Source of the DNA: a bacterium
GTDB lineage: Bacteria; Bdellovibrionota; UBA1018
DNA length: 49,077 nt
Assembly (NCBI GenBank): GCA_019751945.1
Contig: JAIEMT010000002.1
Location: forward strand, 1-49,077
Direction of reading: 5' to 3'
This document shows positions 29,997 to 38,372 of this stretch, piece after piece. Both the position numbers and the translations under genes were made by a program. How positions within the stretch are numbered: the stretch's first letter is position 1; each line of letters begins with the position of its first letter. The notes beneath the pieces are model-generated. The model had not been told where the DNA came from. It did no database searches and saw only the letters and a list, made by a program, of their open reading frames with translations.

Positions 29997-30053
29997 GTCG
30001 CGCATTCTTCACGGTTTGGGTTGTTGAACGAGCACAAAATTCTATGTGAATGA

Positions 30054-30259
30054 AGCGAACTCGCGCCGGCGCGAGTGAATAAGAATCCCAGAGCGGTTTC
30101 AGCGCATCTCCACCACGCCGTTCAAAAACGCGATCAATCCCAGTGCACTCACCACGAACGAGGCAAGCGCTGTCCCGAAAGACGGGAGGGGAAACGACGC
30201 TGGAAAACCTCACTCTCCTTTGCAAAGGCCATCATCAACTCTTGCATCACCGTATCTAG
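30054..30259 (+). pseudogene. HNH endonuclease remnant
   Basis: Two adjacent reading frames carry parts of one HNH domain. From 30054 the first frame reads LAPARVNKNPRAV ... HHAVQKRDQSQCTHHERGKRCPER, the start of the HNH fold with its RDQ-x-QCT and GKRC motifs. From about 30182 another frame reads TGGETTLENLTLLCKGHHQLLHHRI then stop, the classic HNH end with ENLTLLC and the HH pair. The middle strand with its HHI/DH motif is missing, and the frames are shifted, so a deletion with frameshift happened near 30180. The protein part normally upstream of the domain is also absent. It sits in a 290-base gap and points to a lost endonuclease gene. Confidence 0.72.
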
Positions 30260-30282
30260 GCATCAGGATAGCTTAAATAATT

Positions 30283-30609
30283 CTACTTTTCCGAAAAACG
30301 ACGAGTGATTTTTACCAAGGACTCGCTTGCCTTAAGAAGCGCCACTTGCTCCTGATGAGTAAAATCAGTCTCTTGATCCTGTAGCAAATCCGAAATTGAA
30401 ACCCCCAGTACTCGAGCAAGCGAAGAAAGAGTGGAAATTCGAATGTCGCGAGAGCGTTTGCTTTCAATCTCGCTCAAACGAGTAATTGAAATTTTTGCTC
30501 GTCGACAAACTTCGGCCTGACTCAAACTTTGCTCTTCTCGAGCATTTCTAATATTGAGTCCAATCTGCTTCAGGAGGGATGAAAGCTCAGACCCCGCCGA
30601 TTCCTTCAT
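30283..30609 (-). CDS. XRE-family HTH transcriptional regulator
   Basis: This encodes 108 residues, nearly all one lambda-repressor-type DNA-binding domain: GLNIRNAREEQSLSQAEVCRRAKISITRLSEIESKRSRDIRISTLSSLARVLGVSISDLL (about residues 17-75) has the five helices with the recognition helix around ISITRLSEIE. A short C-terminal helix follows. No ligand-binding domain is attached, so it may be a simple repressor responding through a partner. The ATG has a purine-rich AGAGAGAAGAA just upstream. It diverges from the receiver-like gene across an 86-base AT-rich region, the natural place for its own operator. Confidence 0.88.
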   Translation of the reverse strand: MKESAGSELSSLLKQIGLNIRNAREEQSLSQAEVCRRAKISITRLSEIESKRSRDIRISTLSSLARVLGVSISDLLQDQETDFTHQEQVALLKASESLVKITRRFSEK

Positions 30610-30695
30610 TTCTTCTCTCTACCTTCAAACAAGGGCGCTGCCAAATCAAATTAGATTATCTTATATATTTGTATCTACTTACAATATAGTTTAAT

Positions 30696-31088
30696 ATGAT
30701 TTTTAGAATGAGATCCAATCTCGGCAAGCACCCGAAACGCCTTTGGATTTTAGAAAACGATGCCGATCTCAATCTTTTGCTGACACACATCGCTAAAAAT
30801 CACGGTTTTGAAGTGAAGAATCTCACTCACCTCGCGCAAGCTTGGGTGTGTTTACGTGACGAAAAAAAACCGGATCGTGTCATCAGCAGCGCACAACTCC
30901 CGGATGGAGCCAGCTCTGACTGGCTTCTCCAACTCCGAGAACGCTATCCCGAAATCCCCATTCTTTGCCTGTATGCTACCCCAATTCATGAATCCATACG
31001 CCTTACTCTTCGAGCAGCAGGCATTCTTTTTCGTGCAAAGCCGGTCACCCTAGCTCAGCTCTACGAAATTATCGAGGAACGGCGATGA
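30696..31088 (+). CDS. Response-regulator receiver-like protein lacking the phospho-acceptor Asp
   Basis: This encodes 130 residues, a stand-alone CheY-like fold: KRLWILENDADL matches the first strand and acidic pair (Glu20 and Asp22), and LFRAKPVTLAQLYEII matches the switch lysine (Lys114) and last helix. The third-strand position that normally holds the phosphorylated Asp reads PDRVISSAQLPDG, so Asp is replaced by Ser65, and the usual Thr/Ser is Tyr93. It is therefore probably a phosphorylation-independent pseudo-receiver. The start could be the ATG at 30696 or at 30708; no ribosome binding site helps. It diverges from the XRE regulator gene and may be functionally linked to it. Confidence 0.8.
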   Translation: MIFRMRSNLGKHPKRLWILENDADLNLLLTHIAKNHGFEVKNLTHLAQAWVCLRDEKKPDRVISSAQLPDGASSDWLLQLRERYPEIPILCLYATPIHESIRLTLRAAGILFRAKPVTLAQLYEIIEERR

Positions 31089-31089
31089 C

Positions 31090-32946
31090 TTAAATCTCTA
31101 AGCTGCGGTTTTTGATTTTGCCCGTGATGTATTCTTGGAACTTCGCCACGGGCATGGTCTGCTGTTCTTGATGGCCGTAGCGACGCAACGTGACCGTCCC
31201 ATCGAGTTGCTCGCGCTCCCCAATTACCAGGACGTTCGGAATCTTGTGATTCACGGCAATCTTGATTTTCTTTCCCATCGTCTCTGAGGACGGATCGATC
31301 TCAGCACGAATCATCTGGCCGCGAAGATCATTGACGACTTTCTGAGCATACTCATTGAATTTGTCGCTCACCGTGACCACGCGCACTTGAACCGGTGCCA
31401 ACCAAGTTGGGAAAGCCCCACCGAAGTGTTCGATCATGAAAGCCACGAAGCGTTCATGAGTTCCGAGCGGAGCCCGATGAATACAATAAGGATGGTGTTC
31501 CTGATTGTCAGAGCCCGTGTAGGTCAGACCCAACCGCGGGGGAATGGCAAAATCCAACTGATTGGTGCTGGCCGTTTCTTCACGGCCTGTGACGGTCTTA
31601 AATTGGAAGTCAATCTTCGGGCCGTAGAATGCCGCTTCGCCCTTACCTTCCACAAATTTCAGACCGCTATCCACCATGGCTTCGTAAACTTTCTTCTCAG
31701 AAAATTCCCAGGCCTTGGGATTATCGACGTACTTTTCCTTGCCCTTCGGATCATCCGGATTCCAAGTCGAAAAGCGCATCTGGTAATTCTTAATTCCCAG
31801 CACGCGATAAACTTCCGCGTGCATGTTCATGACCGACAAGAATTCCGATTTGATCTGATCTTCGGTGCAATAAATATGAGCGTCGTTCATGCACATCCCA
31901 CGAACGCGGAGCAACCCGGAGAGCGCGCCGGAATCTTCAAAACGATAAACTTGACCGTACTCGGCCATTCGTAACGGCAGGTCCCGGTAGCTACGCGGAC
32001 GTGCTTTAAAAATCATGTGATGGTGCGGACAGTTCATCGGCTTGAGACAGTAAATTTCTTTCGTCTCCACCGTTTGACCGGACTCCGACTCATGCTTTTC
32101 CTTCACTTCCATGAAGGGATACATGTGGACAGCGTAGTAAGGCAAATGCCCCGTCTTGTAATAAAGATCGGCTTTCGCCAAATGAGGAGTGGCCACGCGA
32201 ACAAATCCCGCTTTGAACTCGAGTTCCTTAGCCAGGGCCTCCAACTCGTCGCGAATCACCGTTCCGTTGGGCATCCAAAGCGGAAGCCCTTTGCCGATCT
32301 GATCTTCAATAGTGAAAATGTCGAGCTCTTTGCCAAGCTTCTTATGATCTCGCTCGAGACCTAATTTATAAGCCTTCACATGAGCATCGAGTTCGTCTTT
32401 CGTTTTGAAAGCCCAAACATAGAGACGAGTCATCATCACGTTTTTAGAATCGCCACGCCAGTAAGCACCCGCCACGCTGCGAATCTTGAAACAGTCGGGG
32501 CGAATTTCACGCGTGTTCTTAACGTGTGGACCATCGCACATGTCGATGAATTTTCCGGTGTGATAAAAACTCAGAGTCTTTAAACTCTTTTTTACAAAAA
32601 GCTCTTCGGCGTACTGGCGCTTATAAGGTTCACCCATGGACTCAATCTGAGCCATGGCAGAAGCCTTGTCCTTTTCTTCGTGCGTGAAAACCAAGCCTTC
32701 CGCAATAATCTTCCGCATCTTCTTTTCGATTTCAGGAAAGTCAGCTTCAGTAATCGGAGCGGGAAGAATGAAGTCGTAATAAAAACCGTCGTCGATGGGA
32801 GGACCAAATCCGAGCTTAGTCCCGGGACGAATTTCTTGAACAGCCATGGCCATGACATGGGCCAAACTATGACGCATCCGATGGAGAGCATCTTCGTCTG
32901 AAGAAGCCGCGCCGCCGCCCGAGTTTTCATTATTGTTCTTGAGCAT
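31090..32946 (-). CDS. thrS: Threonyl-tRNA synthetase without TGS domain
   Basis: This encodes 618 residues that charge tRNA-Thr. The N-terminal TGS domain of E. coli ThrS (about the first 60 residues) is absent; after a Gly/Asn/Ser tail the protein starts at the editing domain (HRMRHSLAHVMAMAV). CDGPHVKNT and GAYWRGDSKN follow, then the class II core with motif 2 (YRFEDSGALSGLLRVRGM), the zinc-site cysteine in MNCPHHH, motif 3-type residues near HRAPLGTHERF, and a C-terminal anticodon-binding domain (VVTVSDKFNEYA ... VLVIGERE). Only 37 bases separate it from the upstream gene, so no TGS can be hidden. AAGGAG lies unusually far, about 16 bases, from the ATG. Confidence 0.95.
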   Translation of the reverse strand: MLKNNNENSGGGAASSDEDALHRMRHSLAHVMAMAVQEIRPGTKLGFGPPIDDGFYYDFILPAPITEADFPEIEKKMRKIIAEGLVFTHEEKDKASAMAQIESMGEPYKRQYAEELFVKKSLKTLSFYHTGKFIDMCDGPHVKNTREIRPDCFKIRSVAGAYWRGDSKNVMMTRLYVWAFKTKDELDAHVKAYKLGLERDHKKLGKELDIFTIEDQIGKGLPLWMPNGTVIRDELEALAKELEFKAGFVRVATPHLAKADLYYKTGHLPYYAVHMYPFMEVKEKHESESGQTVETKEIYCLKPMNCPHHHMIFKARPRSYRDLPLRMAEYGQVYRFEDSGALSGLLRVRGMCMNDAHIYCTEDQIKSEFLSVMNMHAEVYRVLGIKNYQMRFSTWNPDDPKGKEKYVDNPKAWEFSEKKVYEAMVDSGLKFVEGKGEAAFYGPKIDFQFKTVTGREETASTNQLDFAIPPRLGLTYTGSDNQEHHPYCIHRAPLGTHERFVAFMIEHFGGAFPTWLAPVQVRVVTVSDKFNEYAQKVVNDLRGQMIRAEIDPSSETMGKKIKIAVNHKIPNVLVIGEREQLDGTVTLRRYGHQEQQTMPVAKFQEYITGKIKNRSLEI

Positions 32947-32983
32947 AAGTACCCGACTATATCTCCTTGAACCCGGAATCCAA

Positions 32984-33907
32984 TCAACCTTTTTCTTGGG
33001 GATAGAGACTCTTCAAAGCCCCTCGAAGATCGGTCAGGCGGAAGCGAAACCCCTTTTGAATCAAGCGTTCAGGCACGACTTTCTGGCTCCCCAAAACGAT
33101 TGAGGCCATCTCCCCTAAAACCAGCTTGAGCGCAAAAGCAGGCACCCGAAGAGGGGCTTTTTTCCCGAAAGTGTCGCCCAGTGCCCGGGAGAACTCTTCA
33201 TTCGTTACGGCCTTGGGAACCACTGCATTGTAGATGCCCGAATAGGTGCGATCCGTGAGGGCGGTAACCAGGAGTTGCACCAGGTCATCGATGTGAATCC
33301 AGCTCATCCACTGCTTGCCCTCCGCAATGGGTCCCCCCAGACCCTTTCGAAAGAGCGGGACCATCTTTGCGAGTGCTCCCTGATCTTTTCCCAACACCAT
33401 TCCAAACCGAAAAATCACCTTCCGAACCTGCTCGAGATGCGAGCTCGACATCTCCGCTTCCCAAAGCTGGCAAACTTCCGCTGCAAACCCTTTGCCGGGA
33501 GCGGAAGCCTCAGTGAGAACTTCATCCCCGCGGTCCCCATAGTAACCAATGGCAGAGGCGCCAATGATGACCTGAGGTTTCGCCTCTGAAGCCAGACCGA
33601 CTGCCTCTAAAAGATTGCGCGTGCCATGCGTACGGCTTTCTAAAATGGATTTTTTTCGAGACGGAGTCCAATGACCTTCGGCGAGACTTTCTCCAGCCAG
33701 GTGAACAATGGCTTCTACGCCATCGAATGCCTCTCGGGGGGCTTCGACCTCCGAATTCCAAGCGTAGGCACGATAGGCAAAAGGTAACTTCTTCCGCGCG
33801 CTTTCGGGATCGCGAGTCAACACCACGAGTGAATGCCCGTCGGCCACCAATCGTTGGCCGAGTTTAGAACCGATGAAACCGGTAGCTCCCGTCATGAGAA
33901 TCTTCAT
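32984..33907 (-). CDS. TIGR01777-type NAD(P)-binding epimerase (YfcH-like)
   Basis: This encodes 307 residues, an extended short-chain dehydrogenase/epimerase. The N-terminal nucleotide-binding motif is MTGATGFIGSKL, with the HLAGESLAEGHWT segment and ESRTHGTRNLLEA characteristic of the YfcH/TIGR01777 subgroup. An SAIGYYGDRG motif supplies the Tyr, and WMSWIHIDDLVQLL and GIYNAVVPKAVTNEEF are family signatures. A small C-terminal DUF1731-like end (QKVVPERLIQKGFRF) is present. The role is uncertain; relatives are called cell-division inhibitor SulA-like by name only. It lies seven bases downstream of the secreted hydrolase gene and 37 bases upstream of thrS, all on one strand. Confidence 0.9.
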   Translation of the reverse strand: MKILMTGATGFIGSKLGQRLVADGHSLVVLTRDPESARKKLPFAYRAYAWNSEVEAPREAFDGVEAIVHLAGESLAEGHWTPSRKKSILESRTHGTRNLLEAVGLASEAKPQVIIGASAIGYYGDRGDEVLTEASAPGKGFAAEVCQLWEAEMSSSHLEQVRKVIFRFGMVLGKDQGALAKMVPLFRKGLGGPIAEGKQWMSWIHIDDLVQLLVTALTDRTYSGIYNAVVPKAVTNEEFSRALGDTFGKKAPLRVPAFALKLVLGEMASIVLGSQKVVPERLIQKGFRFRLTDLRGALKSLYPQEKG

Positions 33908-33913
33908 GGTGCT

Positions 33914-35266
33914 CTAGTTTACTGGAGTGACGTCCTCGTGGACATGAAAAAACTTTTCCACCAACTCGTCAAAAACCTCATCAAAGTAGATGCCCGCGTG
34001 GCCTCCATAGAGAGGGTTAAACACCGTGATATGAGGTTGCAAAGAGGCCTGAGCCAAAGTGCTGGCAACCCCTGGGGGTTGCTGACCCGTCTTTTCAGGG
34101 TCCGCGGCAGCTACCGGATCATCTTGCGCTAAGAAAATGAAAAGCGGGGCGGTGACTTTTCCTAGATCGCCCTTGACAGAAGTCCTGTCTCTGCATTCTT
34201 GAAAACTATTCTTCGGATTCTTCAAACATCCCAGGCTGACAATGTGAGTGAGAAAGCGCAGCGAGGTCGTTCGAAGCTGTTTTCGATCGCGAATGGTGAG
34301 CGTTCGCATTTTTCCTAAATCTTCTTGGTAAATCTCACTCACGAAGCGATCGCGCATTTCCTGCAAAGATGCGGGATTGAATTTTTCTCCCGAAGCCTGC
34401 AACAGAACATCTTCGTAAGTCGGCGATCCTTCATAAGTCCGAAGGAAACGAAACGCCTTGGTGATCAGATTGGAATAGTCGATGCCGGTGAGCGTGTTCT
34501 TATGATCTCCGCGCTCTTCAAGTCGTGCATATTGATCATCGAGCCGTTGTAATACTTCTAGAGTATCGATGAGCGGGCTTAAACTCAAAGCGCCCAGTTT
34601 CATTCCGCCCTGCTTCGTATCTTCCGCTAGAAGGTGAATTGCCAGCGTCGCGCCCCCCGAACTTCCAATCACGCCCATCTTTCCTTCTCGGAAGAACTTC
34701 GGGTAGTGACTCCGAATTCGTTGGTAAATATCTCGAGCCATCGCCTGCTGATTCCAGGGAAAGCGGGTGATGTTCCTTCCCATGAATTCGGTCGTGTAGA
34801 TTCCAGGAATATAAAGGACGTTGGGCAAATCACCCTTTCCATGAACTCGATCCAAAGTGCCGACAACCGAATTGACGAACGATCCGTCCTCGGAGGTGGA
34901 AAACACCCCCGGTAAAATCACGTAAAGGCGATCGGAGTGTCCCTTTCGGAAATAGGCTGGCAAGGCGGAGTTGAAGTAGTGGTCTCCGCCTAAATTACTC
35001 TTTTGTAACGGGGCCGACTCCCACAGCACAGCAGGCGCGCTCCGGGAGTATAATGAGGCGGCAATAGAGAGCGTTACAGCATCATAGTGGAAAAGAGCCG
35101 GATTCCCAGTCAGGGCCTGAAGGCGGGATCGATACCGGATGGAAAACACATCTCCCTGCCCAGAAGCAAAGGTACTTCGCTTTAAAAGCTCTTGAAGGCC
35201 GGGATCGTTTGCGAAGGCCTGTCCGCTCCAGAGAGCCAAGGCCATCATTAAAATACGAACACCCAC
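33914..35266 (-). CDS. Exported alpha/beta-hydrolase, YheT-like
   Basis: This encodes 450 residues. Residues 1-19 from the GTG at 35266 form a signal peptide (VRILMMALALWSGQAFA). The protein has an alpha/beta-hydrolase core: GVIGSSGGATLAIHL holds the nucleophile elbow, LFIFLAQDDPVAAADP supplies the acid and LYGGHAGIYFDEV the histidine, in the order seen in YheT-like esterases. The extended linker regions (about 200-330) may form a lid. It is thus an exported or periplasmic esterase/lipase-like protein with an unknown substrate. The GTG start has no clear ribosome binding site; an ATG six codons on would remove the only basic residue of the signal. Confidence 0.75.
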   Translation of the reverse strand: MGVRILMMALALWSGQAFANDPGLQELLKRSTFASGQGDVFSIRYRSRLQALTGNPALFHYDAVTLSIAASLYSRSAPAVLWESAPLQKSNLGGDHYFNSALPAYFRKGHSDRLYVILPGVFSTSEDGSFVNSVVGTLDRVHGKGDLPNVLYIPGIYTTEFMGRNITRFPWNQQAMARDIYQRIRSHYPKFFREGKMGVIGSSGGATLAIHLLAEDTKQGGMKLGALSLSPLIDTLEVLQRLDDQYARLEERGDHKNTLTGIDYSNLITKAFRFLRTYEGSPTYEDVLLQASGEKFNPASLQEMRDRFVSEIYQEDLGKMRTLTIRDRKQLRTTSLRFLTHIVSLGCLKNPKNSFQECRDRTSVKGDLGKVTAPLFIFLAQDDPVAAADPEKTGQQPPGVASTLAQASLQPHITVFNPLYGGHAGIYFDEVFDELVEKFFHVHEDVTPVN

Positions 35267-35525
35267 AGTGGGGGAAGTTATAGACTCGCCCGTCTATTTT
35301 AGCAAGCCGCGACATGAGCTCGGAACTTCGAAATAATTATTAAATATCAGATGTTTAACCACGCACAGAGTGTCGAATCTTTGGACAGTCCAAGGAGGCG
35401 AGGCGCTCTATATCCCAGTACAGAACGAATTTATCCGGTATGGAACTTGAAGTGACTATCCCCAGAGAGAGTTGTGCGGATTGCCCGACAAGATCGTCAG
35501 GCAAATGCAGAAGAGGATGTAGAGT

Positions 35526-36053
35526 ATGAAGCAGCGTTTTTTCACCCGATCCATCATTTCCATCATTTCCATGATCATCACCCCAGCAGCTTACGGAGCC
35601 GCAATCGTTTCCCCCATCGCCGGCTTAAGGAACCCCGCTGCCTATACCCAAAATTTAGTTTCCACGAACCCGAACCTTCCCTGTCAGGGCGCCTGCCAAG
35701 CAGCACTTCTGAACACTCGAATTTTAGCGAATATTTCGACGGACGGAATGGTGAACGACACCCTCGTGCAAAATGCTCCCGAAAGCGCGAGCGATAAACT
35801 TTATAAATTAGTTCCAGTAGCAGGCGCAGGCCACCAGCTGGTTCCAGTGGATGAAAATCCGCGTGATCCTCGCATCAGCAATCAGACCGCAAAAGGTCAG
35901 ATTCAACCGCTGCCGGCCTACGATTCGAATTTCTACATGCCGCCCGCTCCCGCTGATGTCCTGGCCATGCCTGCAGACCTGGGAGTTCTCCCGATGCCTG
36001 CGGATATCGGCCTAAACGGCGCAAGCACTGGCGCAGCGATGCCCGTTCTTTAG
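35526..36053 (+). CDS. Secreted protein of unknown function
   Basis: This encodes 175 residues with a signal peptide (MKQRFFTRSIISIISMIITPAAYG). AGAGGA upstream is a loose ribosome binding site. The mature protein has one close cysteine pair (LPCQGACQ), low predicted order, and a Pro/Ala-rich C-terminus with a repeated MPADLGVLPMPADIG unit. No family is recognised. Its TAG lies inside a perfect 20-base palindrome at 36049-36068 that separates it from the convergent trpS. Confidence 0.7.
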   Translation: MKQRFFTRSIISIISMIITPAAYGAAIVSPIAGLRNPAAYTQNLVSTNPNLPCQGACQAALLNTRILANISTDGMVNDTLVQNAPESASDKLYKLVPVAGAGHQLVPVDENPRDPRISNQTAKGQIQPLPAYDSNFYMPPAPADVLAMPADLGVLPMPADIGLNGASTGAAMPVL

Positions 36054-36068
36054 ACGTATACGTCTAAA
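36049..36068. terminator. Perfect palindrome between convergent genes, candidate bidirectional terminator
   Basis: TTTAGACGTATACGTCTAAA is a perfect 20-base palindrome that contains the stop codon of the secreted-protein gene and lies one base before the trpS stop. Plus-strand T residues follow it at 36072-36077. Its hairpin would have almost no loop, so an operator or a recombination site remains possible. Confidence 0.45.
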
Positions 36069-37073
36069 TTAGATTTTTCCGACGGCCTTTCGAACTTCAG
36101 CGAGAAGCGCAGTAGCAACTTTGCGCGCGCGCAGACCGCCTTCTTTCAAGATCTGTTCGATCTGAGCGGGATTGGCCATGAGCTCCTGATATTTCTTTCG
36201 GGGCTCGGCTAGAAACTGATCTAACTTTTCAAACGTCTGCTGTTTAGCATCGCCCCAAGAAATTCCGGCAACGTACTTTTGTTTCATGGCTTCGATTTCT
36301 TCGGGAGTCGAAATTTCTTTGTAGATCATGAAGAGCGTCGAGGTTTCTGGATTCTTCGGATCCGTCGGCCCCACCGAATCCGTCTTCACGCGAGCGATGA
36401 GTTTCTGTAGCTGGTTGCTGGGAGCAAAAATCGGAATGGTGTTGTCGTAGCTCTTACTCATCTTGCGACCATCGAGACCCGGTAAAACAGCGCTCTGCTC
36501 GCTCAACACGTGCATCGGGAGTTTAAAAACTTTTTTGAAATCTTTATTAAACCGCTGAGCAATATCGCGCGTGATTTCGACGTGCTGAACTTGATCCTTC
36601 CCCACCGGAACGAAATCCGAATTGAACATGAGAATATCGGCCGCCATCAAAACGGGATAGCAAAAGAGACCCATGCTCACGCCCGCGTCTAAATCTTCTT
36701 GGCCCTTTTCTTGGTTCTCTTGAACCACCGCTTTGTAAGCGTGGGCGCGATTCATCAACCCCTTCGGGGTCACGCAGGACAGAATCCAGCTCAGCTCAAA
36801 AATTTCGGGGATATCCGATTGGCAGTAAATCGTGCAACGAGCCGGATCTAATCCGCAGGCAATCCAAGTGGCCGCTACTTCGTGCACCAGATTTCTAAAC
36901 GTCTTGCCGTCCTGAACGGTGGTCAGTGCATGGTAGTCGGCAATGAAGAAGTACGGATCCAATTCCGGTTTCTTGGCCATCTCGAGAGCTGGACGAATGG
37001 CTCCCATCAGGTTTCCGAGATGAGGCGTTCCGGTAGGTTTAATGCCTGTCAGGACTGTCTTTTTCCGTTCCAT
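36069..37073 (-). CDS. trpS: Tryptophanyl-tRNA synthetase
   Basis: This encodes about 334 residues of a class I synthetase that charges tRNA-Trp. TGIKPTGTPHLGNLMGAI is the HIGH-type motif and GRKMSKSYDNTIP the KMSKS loop. I prefer the ATG at 37073: an in-frame GTG at 37085 lies within a TATAGT -10-like box, so it could not be transcribed, and the leader would be about four bases. The gene converges on the secreted-protein gene and diverges from the EpmA-like gene at 37094, a gap of about 20 bases in which the two promoters must overlap. Confidence 0.95.
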   Translation of the reverse strand: MERKKTVLTGIKPTGTPHLGNLMGAIRPALEMAKKPELDPYFFIADYHALTTVQDGKTFRNLVHEVAATWIACGLDPARCTIYCQSDIPEIFELSWILSCVTPKGLMNRAHAYKAVVQENQEKGQEDLDAGVSMGLFCYPVLMAADILMFNSDFVPVGKDQVQHVEITRDIAQRFNKDFKKVFKLPMHVLSEQSAVLPGLDGRKMSKSYDNTIPIFAPSNQLQKLIARVKTDSVGPTDPKNPETSTLFMIYKEISTPEEIEAMKQKYVAGISWGDAKQQTFEKLDQFLAEPRKKYQELMANPAQIEQILKEGGLRARKVATALLAEVRKAVGKI

Positions 37074-37093
37074 GCGGGTATTCACTATAGCGC

Positions 37094-38326
37094 ATGAAAA
37101 AGAAAAAGGTAACTCGTGTGAGCAAACTCTTGCGCGGTCGCTGCGTGCAACTCACGCCCTTGAAGATCCGCAACCAGAGCGGATTACATGACGCACGGGT
37201 AGATGCCGCGGGTTTGGGCATTTCTGTGGGAGATGTGGTGGAGTTCAAAAATGGCAAGGTCACGCGCCTCACTCCCAATCTCAAAGGCACGTCCAAATGG
37301 GTGGATCACGTCCTAGACCCTCGCCGACTGAAAGGCCTGAAAGCCCGACAACAAGTGGAAAGCGGCATCCGAGAATTTTTTGGAAAAAAACACGGGTTTT
37401 TGGAAGTGCGCACTCCCCTGCTCGTCCCCTCCCCGGGAATGGAACCGCATATTCGGCCCTACACCGCTGGCCCACTCGCCCAGGGACAGAATGCTTACCT
37501 TCCCACTTCTCCTGAATTCGCGATGAAGCGCCTGCTTTCGGGTGGCCTGGAAAAAATCTTTCAAATGAGTCCGTGCTTTCGTTCAGAACCGTTGTCGCGC
37601 ACGCACCATCCGGAATTTCTGATGTTGGAATGGTACCGAGCTTACGCGGGCTACGAAGAAATCATGCGCGACACGGAAGAGCTGATTTGTTTTCTCGCGA
37701 AGAAACTTTACGGGAAACCGGTGATTCCGCACCAGGGCCGAAAGATCCGCGTGAAAACTCCCTGGCCTCGTTTAGCGATTCGCGACCTTTTTGAAGAAAT
37801 GACCGGTGTGGATCTGGTGAAGAGCGCTTCGCGCGACGCCCTCGCTGAAGAGTGTCGCCGCCTCGGCATTCAAGTCGGAACGAAAGAAAGCTGGGACGAT
37901 CTCTATTTCAAAATCTGGTTGGATTTGATCGAGCCCAAACTCCCGGTCGACCAGGCGGTTTTGGTTTACGGCTATCCGCCGTCTCAAGCAGCGCTCTCCG
38001 TTCTGACCCAAGACCAAGACGGAAACTCCTGGGCCAAGCGCTTCGAAGTTTACGCAGGGGGATACGAACTCGGAAACGCGTTTGAAGAATTGACCGACGC
38101 CCGCGAACAGCGCCGACGCTTCGAAAGCGAGATGGCCATCCGGGCACGCACTTACGGAGACGCCTTCCCTCCCAACCCGGTGGACGAAGGATTCTTGGGC
38201 GCCCTCGAAGAGGGAATGCCCCCGTCAGGAGGGATCGCCGTCGGCGTGGACCGACTCATTATGCTCCTGGCAGATGAGCCAGACATCGAATACACGATCT
38301 GGCTACCTTCAGAACACACGGATTGA
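37094..38326 (+). CDS. epmA: EpmA/PoxA-like LysRS paralogue with N-terminal extension
   Basis: This encodes 410 residues; E. coli EpmA is 325. The C-terminal 325 residues match EpmA (PoxA/GenX), which attaches beta-lysine to EF-P and evolved from lysyl-tRNA synthetase without its anticodon domain. Class II motif 2 is CFRSEPLSRTHHPEFLMLEWYRAY; motif 3 is MPPSGGIAVGVDRLIMLLAD. Residues 1-85 are a basic, OB-like extension (LLRGRCVQLTPLKIRNQSG ... VGDVVEFKNGKVTRL), perhaps RNA-binding or protein-binding. The start may be the ATG at 37094 or the GTG at 37118, which has AAAAGG eight bases before it. EF-P and EpmB are not in the window. Confidence 0.85.
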   Translation: MKKKKVTRVSKLLRGRCVQLTPLKIRNQSGLHDARVDAAGLGISVGDVVEFKNGKVTRLTPNLKGTSKWVDHVLDPRRLKGLKARQQVESGIREFFGKKHGFLEVRTPLLVPSPGMEPHIRPYTAGPLAQGQNAYLPTSPEFAMKRLLSGGLEKIFQMSPCFRSEPLSRTHHPEFLMLEWYRAYAGYEEIMRDTEELICFLAKKLYGKPVIPHQGRKIRVKTPWPRLAIRDLFEEMTGVDLVKSASRDALAEECRRLGIQVGTKESWDDLYFKIWLDLIEPKLPVDQAVLVYGYPPSQAALSVLTQDQDGNSWAKRFEVYAGGYELGNAFEELTDAREQRRRFESEMAIRARTYGDAFPPNPVDEGFLGALEEGMPPSGGIAVGVDRLIMLLADEPDIEYTIWLPSEHTD

Positions 38327-38351
38327 CAACCCGCCCCGCCAAGTCTAATAC
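38323..38351 (+). promoter_or_regulatory. Promoter of the secreted-protein gene at 38373
   Basis: TTGACA at 38323-38328 and TAATAC at 38346-38351 are 17 bases apart. The -35 overlaps the stop of the EpmA-like gene. The start point would be near 38358, with GAGGAG at 38361-38366 as ribosome binding site. Confidence 0.65.
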
Positions 38352-38372
38352 CCCCGCCACGAGGAGACTCTT

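Noticed and set aside
30060..30075. CTCGCGCCGGCGCGAG perfect palindrome
   Set aside because: No T-run follows; it lies in the reading frame of the HNH relic (coding for LAPAR) and is better explained as former coding sequence.
37085..37085. GTG start for trpS
   Set aside because: It overlaps a TATAGT -10-like box; the downstream ATG at 37073 is preferred.
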